A DNA stretch of 59,990 nt, taken from assembly GCF_022008365.1 (NCBI RefSeq), contig NZ_JAIRBA010000026.1, positions 1 through 59,990 on the forward strand, given 5' to 3'. The DNA comes from Aequorivita vitellina. Its GTDB lineage: Bacteria > Bacteroidota > Bacteroidia > Flavobacteriales > Flavobacteriaceae. The position numbers were made by a program, and so were the translations under genes. Under the pieces are notes generated by a model. That model saw only the letters and a list, made by a program, of their open reading frames with translations, ran no database searches and was not told the DNA's origin. Below are positions 23,994 to 32,400 of this stretch, piece after piece (position 1 is the first letter of the stretch; each line of letters opens with the position of its first letter).

Positions 23994-24758
23994 TTACAGT
24001 TTTATTTCAAGTTGAATTGGGCAGTGATCAGAGCCGTAATACGCTGATAATATTTCGGATAATTTTATGTTTTCAACTAAATTTTCACTGACCAAAAAAT
24101 AATCTAACCTCCAGCCCGTATTGCGCTCCCTAGCTTTAAAACGATAACTCCAGTAGGTATAGGCTACGGTTTCAGGATGAAAATACCGAAACGTATCTAC
24201 AAAGCCTGCGTTTAACATCGCATCCATTCCGTCAATTTCAACTTGGGTATAACCGGCGGTTTTGTTGTAATTAGATTTATCGTTTTTCAGGTCTATTGCA
24301 CGATGCGCCACATTTAAATCGCCGCATAAAATTACAGTTTTGGTTTGCTCAAGATTTTTTAAGTAGTTCCTAAAATCTGCGTCCCAACCCTTTCTATATT
24401 CCAGCCGCTCCAGTTTTTGACCGGAATTAGGGACATAAACATTTACTAAAAAGAAATCTTCAAAAGCTGCACAAATTACTCTGCCTTCGTTGTCGTGCTC
24501 CGCAACACCCATATCGTAAGTGACGGATATTGGTTCTTTTTTGGTTAAAATGGCAACTCCAGAATACCCTTTTCGCTCTGCCGAATTATAATATTGATGA
24601 TACTGATCTAACTGCGACAATGCTTTAGCCACTTCAGAATCTTGTGCTTTCGTTTCTTGGAGACAGAGCACATCTGGATTTATTTTTGAAATATCTTCAA
24701 AAAAATCTTTTTTAGTTATTGCCCGAATTCCGTTTACATTCCAAGAGATTAACTTCAT
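23994..24758 (-). CDS. xth: Exodeoxyribonuclease III (AP endonuclease)
   Basis: 254 aa. It cuts DNA at abasic sites and removes 3' blocks in base excision repair. The EEP fold markers are all visible: SWNVNGIR (residues 5-12), LQETKAQ with the metal Glu35, YSGVAILTK, GDLNVAH, WRLDYFLVS and GSDHCPI with the catalytic His near 246. Length typical. Convergent with the patatin gene. Confidence 0.95.
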   Translation of the reverse strand: MKLISWNVNGIRAITKKDFFEDISKINPDVLCLQETKAQDSEVAKALSQLDQYHQYYNSAERKGYSGVAILTKKEPISVTYDMGVAEHDNEGRVICAAFEDFFLVNVYVPNSGQKLERLEYRKGWDADFRNYLKNLEQTKTVILCGDLNVAHRAIDLKNDKSNYNKTAGYTQVEIDGMDAMLNAGFVDTFRYFHPETVAYTYWSYRFKARERNTGWRLDYFLVSENLVENIKLSEILSAYYGSDHCPIQLEIKL

Positions 24759-24832
24759 AATTGAAAGTTTTGGTAAATATCTATAAGGTGAAGTGAATTT
24801 CCAATTAATACAGACTAGAAAAATAAATAATA

Positions 24833-24849
24833 AAGTACCTCCAGTACTT
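24833..24849. promoter_or_regulatory. Candidate operator upstream of the TauE/SafE gene
   Basis: AAGTAC (24833-24838) and GTACTT (24844-24849) form a perfect 6-bp dyad with 5-bp centre in the 234-bp gap between xth and the exporter gene. Another small hairpin (GAAAG...CTTTC) follows at about 24871-24887. No binding protein can be named. Confidence 0.35.
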
Positions 24850-24992
24850 CGGTAGTTTATTTAAAGCTGAAAGAAAGAAGACTTTCAAATGGGGGTTAAT
24901 AATGAAAAAAATATACTTTGAAGAAGGAGAAGTTTCTTTAAAATATTGAGTAATCTTGTAAAAAATCATTTTAAAAAAAACTATTTCCTAAA

Positions 24993-25793
24993 ATGGAATT
25001 TACTGAAATATTAGGTTATGTAGGAGCGCTTTTTGTAGGGGTAGTGCTTGGTTTAATTGGTGGCGGAGGTTCAATATTGACGGTACCTGTAATGGTTTAT
25101 CTATTTGCGCTAAACCCTGTTGTAGCAACAGGATACTCGCTTTTTGTGGTAGGAACAACAGCGCTATTTGGCGCTTTTAGGAATATGAAAAAGAAGATGG
25201 TTGATTTTAAAACTGCTTTTATATTTGCTACCCCAGCCTTTATTGCAGTCTTTTTAACCCGAAGATATCTGCTACCTGCAATACCCGAAAATCTATTTAC
25301 CATTGGCAATTTTGAGTTTACAAAAAGCATAGTAATAATGTTGTTTTTCGCCATTGTTATGCTTGCTGCTTCCCTAACAATGATTCGGAATAAAAGACCA
25401 GAACCAAATGTTGATGCGAAAATTAACTACAACTATCCATTGATTATGATTCAAGGAATTTTCCTCGGGTTTATAACAGGGGCGGTAGGTGCTGGTGGCG
25501 GTTTTTTAATTATCCCAGCCTTAGTTCTATTGGCAAAATTACCGATGAAAAAAGCCGTTGCGACCTCATTACTCATTATCGCGGTAAACTCATTAATAGG
25601 ATTTACAGGCGATATTGCAACCTTGGAAATTGACTGGCAATTCCTGCTAATTTTTACCGCAATCTCAATCGTCGGAATCTTTATCGGTATAAAGTTAGGC
25701 ACACTAATAAACGGTAAAAAGCTTAAAAAAGGCTTTGGTTGGTTTGTACTGCTTATGGGTATTTATATAATTTATAAAGAAATAAGTAGTTAA
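24993..25793 (+). CDS. TauE/SafE family sulfite/anion exporter
   Basis: 266 aa with eight predicted helices in two similar halves. Each half begins with the signature: VGVVLGLIGGGGSILTVPVMVY near the start and FITGAVGAGGGFLIIPALVLL near residue 155. The family exports sulfite, sulfoacetate or related organosulfonates. Near the MBL-rhodanese and TPMT genes, sulfite export after persulfide oxidation is a good hypothesis, though not proven. Its stop is 13 bp from the convergent carboxylase gene. Confidence 0.88.
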   Translation: MEFTEILGYVGALFVGVVLGLIGGGGSILTVPVMVYLFALNPVVATGYSLFVVGTTALFGAFRNMKKKMVDFKTAFIFATPAFIAVFLTRRYLLPAIPENLFTIGNFEFTKSIVIMLFFAIVMLAASLTMIRNKRPEPNVDAKINYNYPLIMIQGIFLGFITGAVGAGGGFLIIPALVLLAKLPMKKAVATSLLIIAVNSLIGFTGDIATLEIDWQFLLIFTAISIVGIFIGIKLGTLINGKKLKKGFGWFVLLMGIYIIYKEISS

Positions 25794-25806
25794 CAGCCTA
25801 CCTCAT

Positions 25807-27348
25807 TTACAACGGAATATTCCCGTGTTTTCTTTTGGGTCGAACAACTTCTTTAGTCTCTAACATTGCGAAAGTTTTCAGCAATTTTCTTCGTGTTTCG
25901 CGTGGCTGAATTACTTCATCTATAAATCCGCGTTGCGCAGCTTTAAACGGATTTGCAAATTTTTCGGCGTACTCAGCCTCCTTTTCCGATAGTTTCAAGG
26001 CTGGGTTTTCGGCAGCTGCAATTTCCTTTCTAAAGATAATTTCACTTGCTCCTTTCGCTCCCATTACAGCAATTTCGGCAGTTGGCCAAGCGTAATTCAT
26101 ATCGGCTCCTATGTGTTTGCTATTCATTACATCGTAAGCACCACCGTAGGCTTTTCGGGTAATTACAGTAACTCGCGGCACAGTTGCTTCACTTAAAGCG
26201 TAAAGTAATTTGGCGCCATTTAAAATAATTCCGTTCCATTCTTGATCGGTTCCCGGAAGAAAGCCCGGAACATCAACCAAAACCAAAAGCGGAATATTAA
26301 AGCAGTCGCAGAAACGGGTAAAGCGCGCTCCCTTTTTAGAACTATCAACATCCAAAACGCCCGCCAAACTCATGGGTTGGTTTGCAACAATACCTATGCT
26401 TCGTCCACCTAATCTGGCGAAACCTACTATAATATTATCTGCGTAATCTTTATGCACTTCAAAGAAAGAATCGGCATCGATAATTCCTTTAATAATCTCG
26501 TGCATATCGTAAGGTTTATTCGACGAATCTGGAACGATAGATTCCAATTCATCGCGATATTCTTCGGCCGCTTTAAACGGTAGTTTTTCAGGCTCAGTTT
26601 TATTGTTTTGCGGCAGATAGCTCAGCAAGGTTTTAATCTGTTCCAAGCACACAATGTCATTGGCCGCAGTAAAATGTGTTACTCCGCTTTTTGTGGCGTG
26701 AGTACGGGCGCCACCTAATTCTTCTGAAGTTACATTTTCATTGGTAACGGTTTTCACCACATTTGGTCCGGTAACAAACATATAGCTACTGTCTTGCACC
26801 ATCATTGTAAAATCGGTCATTGCCGGCGAATAAACCGCGCCACCAGCGCAAGGTCCCATTATAGCTGAAATCTGCGGAATTACGCCCGAAGCCTGTACGT
26901 TTCTGTAAAAAATATCGGCGTATCCGCCCAAGGAACGAACACCTTCCTGAATTCGCGCGCCACCGGAATCGTTTAAGCCAATTACAGGTGCACCAACGCT
27001 CACTGCGTGGTCCATAATTTTACAAATTTTCTCGGCATGGGTTTCGGAAAGTGCGCCTCCAAAAACCGTGAAATCTTGCGCAAAAACATAAACTAATCGA
27101 CTGTTGATTGTGCCGTAGCCCGTTACAACACCATCGCCGTAATACACTTCCTTTTGCATATCGAAATCGGTAGTTCTGTGGGTAACAAGTATGCCCATTT
27201 CTTCAAAAGAGCCTTCATCGAGAAGATATTCCACTCGCTCGCGAGCGGTGAGTTTTTTCTTTTCGTGTTGTTTGGCAATACGTTTTTCTCCGCCGCCCAT
27301 TTTGGCTTCGGCAATTATTTCTTGTAGTTTTTTATTATTGTGGGTCAT
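25807..27348 (-). CDS. Acyl-CoA carboxylase carboxyltransferase subunit (propionyl-CoA carboxylase beta type)
   Basis: 513 aa from ATG 27348 ([16 protein letters not shown]). A longer in-frame ATG at 27378 lies in the terminator-like hairpin before it and is unlikely. Crotonase-fold motifs are complete: [43 protein letters not shown] and [12 protein letters not shown]. It moves carboxyl from biotin to an acyl-CoA such as propionyl-CoA, used in branched-chain or odd-chain degradation. It is the third gene of the operon after the BCCP and biotin carboxylase genes. Confidence 0.93.
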   Translation of the reverse strand: MTHNNKKLQEIIAEAKMGGGEKRIAKQHEKKKLTARERVEYLLDEGSFEEMGILVTHRTTDFDMQKEVYYGDGVVTGYGTINSRLVYVFAQDFTVFGGALSETHAEKICKIMDHAVSVGAPVIGLNDSGGARIQEGVRSLGGYADIFYRNVQASGVIPQISAIMGPCAGGAVYSPAMTDFTMMVQDSSYMFVTGPNVVKTVTNENVTSEELGGARTHATKSGVTHFTAANDIVCLEQIKTLLSYLPQNNKTEPEKLPFKAAEEYRDELESIVPDSSNKPYDMHEIIKGIIDADSFFEVHKDYADNIIVGFARLGGRSIGIVANQPMSLAGVLDVDSSKKGARFTRFCDCFNIPLLVLVDVPGFLPGTDQEWNGIILNGAKLLYALSEATVPRVTVITRKAYGGAYDVMNSKHIGADMNYAWPTAEIAVMGAKGASEIIFRKEIAAAENPALKLSEKEAEYAEKFANPFKAAQRGFIDEVIQPRETRRKLLKTFAMLETKEVVRPKRKHGNIPL

Positions 27349-27361
27349 AGTAATTCCATTA

Positions 27362-27393
27362 AAACCCCAAAGGCTCAAAGTGCATTGGGGTTT
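27362..27393 (-). terminator. Intercistronic terminator-like hairpin
   Basis: AAACCCCAA (27362-27370) and TTGGGGTTT (27385-27393) form a 9-bp stem. In gene direction it is followed by TTTAATGG only, a short T-run, so it may end or merely weaken transcription between the biotin carboxylase and carboxyltransferase genes, or protect the mRNA end. Confidence 0.6.
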
Positions 27394-27399
27394 AGTTTG

Positions 27400-28842
27400 C
27401 TATTTCGGTAGTCGAAGTTTTTCTGAATCTTTTAAATATTGTTGCAATGCGAAAAGCGCTGCTATTTTTGCCTCTTCTTCATTTACAGCTTTTAACTTTT
27501 CTTCGGAATAGTATTTCTTCACAAAATTAGTGTCGAAATTTCCACTGCGGAAAGCATTGTGTTCAAAGACAAATTTTCCGAAAGATAATGTTGTACTCAC
27601 ACCTTCAACATCGTATTCTGAAATGGCTTTTAGCATTGTTTGCATCGCTTCATTTCTGGTTTTTCCGTAGGTGATAAGTTTGGACAGCATGGGGTCGTAT
27701 TGAATGGGTACTTGCATACCCTCGGCAAAGCCGTCATCAACGCGAATGTTTTTTCCGCTCGGCGGACGATAAACTTCAAGTTTCCCGACGCTTGGCATAA
27801 AATTATTTAGCGGGTCTTCGGCGTAAACACGAACTTCAAAAGCGTGACCCGTAATTTTTAAATCTTCTTGTGCAAAGGAAAGTTTTTCGTTATTAGCAAT
27901 ATTTATTTGCTGCTCAACCAAATCTAAACCGGTTATTAATTCGGTTACGGGGTGTTCCACTTGGAGGCGGGTGTTCATTTCTAAAAAGTAGAAATTGTAC
28001 TTATCGTCTAATAGAAATTCAACTGTCCCGGCACCTATATAATTACAAGCTTTGGCAACTTTTATAGCTGCTTCGCCCATTGTTTGACGTAATTCTGGAG
28101 ATAAAACGGCAGATGGCGCTTCTTCAACAACTTTTTGGTGACGACGCTGAATACTGCAATCGCGTTCAAAAAGATGAACTGTGTTTCCAAAATTATCGGC
28201 TAACACTTGAATTTCAATATGGTGTGGGGAGGTTACAAATTTTTCAATAAAAACAGAACCATCGCCGAATGCGTTTTCGGCTTCGCTGATAGCGCGTTTC
28301 ATTTGGTCTTCAAATTCTTTCGCATTTTCTACAATTCGCATTCCTTTTCCACCGCCGCCAGCAGAAGCTTTTATAAGAATTGGGAAACCAATTTCTTCGG
28401 CAATTTCCATTGCTGCATTTACATCTGTAATAGCTTCATCTGTTCCTGGAACCATCGGGATATTGTATGCTTTCACCGCATCTTTGGCTGCGAGTTTGCT
28501 CCCCATAATACGGATTGCGTGCGATTTGGGGCCTATAAAAATTATTCCACTTTTTTCAACGTTTTCGGCAAATTCAGCATTTTCACTTAAAAATCCGTAG
28601 CCGGGATGTATGGCGTCAACGTTTAATTCTTTGGCTACTTGTATAATTTTATCGCCCAACAAATACGATTCGTTGGAAGGTGGCGGGCCAATACAAATGG
28701 CTTGGTCTGCAAATTTTACGTGCGGTGCATTTCTATCTGCTTCTGAAAAAACTGCAACCGTTTTAATCCCCATGTTTTGGGCGGTTTTCATTATTCGCAA
28801 AGCTATTTCGCCACGGTTGGCAACTAGTATTTTTTTAATCAT
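27400..28842 (-). CDS. accC: Biotin carboxylase subunit of acyl-CoA carboxylase
   Basis: 480 aa. The N-terminal MIKKILVANRGEIALRIM is the biotin-carboxylase signature. The ATP-grasp glycine loop (KASAGGGGKGMRIV) is near residue 160-172, and the metal/bicarbonate site FLEMNTRLQVEHPVTE near 287-302. It carboxylates the biotin on the carrier protein with ATP and bicarbonate. It overlaps the upstream BCCP gene by 8 bp. The symbol reflects the family; the partner set suggests a propionyl- or methylcrotonyl-type complex rather than fatty acid synthesis. Confidence 0.92.
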   Translation of the reverse strand: MIKKILVANRGEIALRIMKTAQNMGIKTVAVFSEADRNAPHVKFADQAICIGPPPSNESYLLGDKIIQVAKELNVDAIHPGYGFLSENAEFAENVEKSGIIFIGPKSHAIRIMGSKLAAKDAVKAYNIPMVPGTDEAITDVNAAMEIAEEIGFPILIKASAGGGGKGMRIVENAKEFEDQMKRAISEAENAFGDGSVFIEKFVTSPHHIEIQVLADNFGNTVHLFERDCSIQRRHQKVVEEAPSAVLSPELRQTMGEAAIKVAKACNYIGAGTVEFLLDDKYNFYFLEMNTRLQVEHPVTELITGLDLVEQQINIANNEKLSFAQEDLKITGHAFEVRVYAEDPLNNFMPSVGKLEVYRPPSGKNIRVDDGFAEGMQVPIQYDPMLSKLITYGKTRNEAMQTMLKAISEYDVEGVSTTLSFGKFVFEHNAFRSGNFDTNFVKKYYSEEKLKAVNEEEAKIAALFALQQYLKDSEKLRLPK

Positions 28843-29326
28843 TTTTCTCTAATTCTATTAACAACATTCCTTTTTCAACGGTTTCGCCTTTAGTAATATT
28901 AACCGCTTTAATTACGCCATCGCGCGGCGCGGTTAAGGTATTCTCCATTTTCATTGCTTCTAAAACACAAACATAATCGCCCTTTGAAACAGTGTCGCCA
29001 ACCGAAACATTTACTTCTAAAATCAGGCCCGGCATAGGTGCGTTAATTTCGTCTTCAACCGAGGCGTTACCCAGCGAAAGACCCATTTTCGAAATTAAGG
29101 CATCAAGTTGGTTTTCAATTGTAACTTGGTACCGATTGCCATTAATTGATAAGGTGTAGTTTCTTTTATTGAAATCGGTTTCAAGTGTTTCCACGGCAAC
29201 CGATTTATTATTGTAGATAATATTAGATTCTTTATTAGCAGAAATTACATCCAACTTTTTCAAGTCGTCTGAACTCAACGAAAACTCAAAGTTTTCATTT
29301 ACAGTTGCTTTAAATTTTTCGTTCAT
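28835..29326 (-). CDS. Biotin carboxyl carrier protein of acyl-CoA carboxylase
   Basis: 163 aa. The C-terminal 75 residues form the biotinyl domain with the biotin-accepting Lys in VLEAMKMENTL (Lys near 125) and the preceding MPGLILEVNVSVGDTV. The N-terminal half is a small linker domain that holds the complex. It is the first gene of the three-gene operon and its stop overlaps the carboxylase start by 8 bp, so translation is coupled. Confidence 0.92.
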   Translation of the reverse strand: MNEKFKATVNENFEFSLSSDDLKKLDVISANKESNIIYNNKSVAVETLETDFNKRNYTLSINGNRYQVTIENQLDALISKMGLSLGNASVEDEINAPMPGLILEVNVSVGDTVSKGDYVCVLEAMKMENTLTAPRDGVIKAVNITKGETVEKGMLLIELEKND

Positions 29327-29482
29327 AAATAGAAATTTTGCTAAAGGTAATATTTGTAGAAAGATTATGCCAATAGGATGTTTTATAAATACAAAAGATG
29401 TTTAAAAAGTATATTTCACCGTATTTACAACGGCAGAATTTATTTTTAAACACCTTCGGTTTTATAGTAATTGCTATTTACC

Positions 29483-32400
29483 TTATTTTTTAGGTTTCGA
29501 TTCGTTTTTCGGTTTTGGTTTGGTTTTTATATTATTCTTTGCTTTTGCATTAGATTTTTTATCGGCGACATTTCTAGTTTTTATTTTTTTTTGAATGGTA
29601 TGCAAGGCAGTTTTTAACTCATTTATTCGCGTTTCTAAATCTTTATTGGGTTTATAGCTTTCACCTTCAACACCAGCGGCTGCATTTAATGACCGAGTTA
29701 AAAAATCGAGATGTTCCAACTCTGCTACTTTATTAGCCACGGAGCCTGCCTTTCTCCATATTTTATTGAAGCTTTGCGTAACCTCAGCCCATTTTGTTTC
29801 AATTTTATCGTCTTCAATTAAAAATAGCAGACATAAATTTATATTTAATAAAGCTATTAAATCCCAGTAATTTAGGTCGTTGTCTTGCGATTTTTCTACT
29901 AATTTTTCCTTTAGGTTTAAAAGCGTTTGTTTGGCTTCGGAAAAACTTCGCAATTGGTATTTATTCTTATCAACTGTAAATTCTCCGCCCTCTTTTATAG
30001 CTTCACTAAAAACTAACAAACAACCTATTTCAATGGAATTTACCAAGGAGTATATTTTATTAGTGTTAAAGTTATTTTTATACGCTCTTTCATAATGTGA
30101 AATTGCTGATTTATAGGCACTGGTTCGTTTTTTAGCATTTGGTGCGAGCATGGCCAACCGCTTAAATGCACTCCCTAAAAGATTGTGACGTTCGGCAGTT
30201 TCTCCCGCAAAAAGCAATACCTCTAGATCGCTAATAACCCGTTCGGTTTTGTTGTAGTTTTCTTCTAAAGAACCTGCTGCTACAGCTTCGGTTTCAAAAA
30301 TTTCTCTGATGTAAAGTTTTGAACGTGTGTTACAATACTTCTCCATACACGAGAAGGAAAAATCTGCGTGTTCCATTTTTAAAAGTTCTTCAAACTTCCC
30401 GGTGGCTTCTACATACATTGCTAATTCTTGATAAATTTTGGCCACTCTTTCAACTATTTGCGGGGTTCGAGATACATCTCTATCTACAGCTGTCATTATT
30501 GTTTTTAAATCTGCTAAATGGTCGTTGTTTGCGCTTGTAGCCATTTGTAATTGGTTGAGTAAATTTTCTAAATCTATCTCTGCTTCCTGCGGAACTATAT
30601 AGCTTGGCGACCAGGAACCCTTTCCGCCTGAAATACCTTTTAGTTTAAAAAATGGGTCTCCGTAGCACTGGTATGCGCCCCACGTATTGTTTTCGGGATG
30701 TTTCTCATAAATATAATTTCGCGCATTTTTTACGGCATCGCCAAAATTGTCACCGCCAAACATACTGTTGTAAAACACTTGTGCAAAATCTAATGCCGCG
30801 GCGTCATTAACGGCCCATCCCGCAGCAATAACAGCTTTAACCCCTATGCTAATTAACTGCGTGCCAATATTTGCAGCCAACTTATACCTATCGCGATAAA
30901 ACCGTTCGTCTGTGGCATTGCTATAACCCAAATGACAGCAGTTTACAAAAACGAGTTCAGGGACTACTGGCATTTGCTCTATTTCAAATACGGTAAGAAA
31001 TATCTCCTTCCCGATAACCATTCCAGATTTTTTTGGCGATTTTGGATTAAATACTCCGTGGCCCGCCAAGTGTATTATTGAATAATCGTTGCAGAAGAAA
31101 TTTTTAACTATACTTTCTGCTCCCGTTCCTATAAGATGTGTAGTTGGATAACCCACGTTTTCTAAGGTTTCCTTCACCATCATTCCTTCTTCTTTTGCAC
31201 CCGGCAACTGCGATATATAGCCGTCTAAAACTGGATCGGCAATTATTAATGCGCCTTTTTCGGCAACACGTTTTATATTTATTCGGTAATCTTTTGTGGA
31301 TAGTTGGCGAATCATACCGGCATTTATACAAAGGGGTTTGGCATTTGTAGTATTGTCCTGCAGTAATTCCCACGGGTAGGATGCCGTTTTGGAATCGAGT
31401 ATCCAAGAAATATTACCTTTACGTTTTAATTTTTCTTTTAAGTTATTCGGAATTAATAGTTCGAAAAGTGTTTTTGCGGTACAGGAAGACCATTGATTGC
31501 TGCTTGAAACTTCAGAAATAAACAAATCAATTAAAGGGGTGCTGCTGTAAAGTTCATTTTCTTCTTCGCGAGAATCATTGGTAGAAGATCCAAAAACCAT
31601 GCTGGCAGGTTCTCCCGTTTGTTCGTTGGCTTCTTTGTGTTTAATTGTAATACGATTCCACCAACCTTCGGCATTGTCTAGGGGGGTTCTCTTTTTTATT
31701 CCTAGTAAGTTTTTAATGCGTTTGCTACCGAGAATAATATTGTAAGTTGTATTTTCTTTATTTGCTATTTTATTAAGCACGTACATACAATTAAGCGCTT
31801 TACTGGCATAGAGCTCTACTATTTCTATATACTGCACGGTTCTATAACCTTCGTCACCCAGCATTTTAACCTTTTCGTTTGCACGATTTACGCCATCTAT
31901 AATGGCTTTTAGAGATCCTTCAACTGTAAGGCCACCGTAGCCAGTTGCGATAATTAAGGAAGAAATACCAATGCCTTTTTTAGGTATGGCAGTTCCACGA
32001 AGGCTTAATAAATAATTGAGTACGCCTTGCTCTATCGATTTTGAAAGTTGAAATGAGGTAAGTTGATCGGGCTCGCCAAGACCAACGATTATTGCGCCTT
32101 CAAAATCACTATTCTTAGGTTTTCCAAAGATTGCATTGGTTCCAATTTCGCCGGGGTAAAGTCCCAGTCTATGTTTTGAAGTTAAATTTCCTTCTAAATA
32201 ATTGTCTATAGAACGTTCGGCATATAGCACTCCATCATTTAAAAAATGTCCCGCGATTATTGGATACGACGCATATCGTAAATCGCCGTTGCTTACCTTA
32301 ACTGTTACAGGAATTTGGCTGCCAACTGTTTCGGTTTCTTTTTCAAGCCCTAAAATCGTTCTTTCTAATCCGCCTTCAGAAAGATCAAAATCTACATCCG

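Noticed and set aside
24902-24949. 15-codon ORF MKKIYFEEGEVSLKY before the exporter gene
   Set aside because: It could be a leader peptide, but there is no attenuator structure or conservation evidence, so it is not annotated.
31104-31406. 100-codon minus ORF inside the CHAT gene
   Set aside because: Same strand but another frame within the coding region of a conserved domain; no independent signals.
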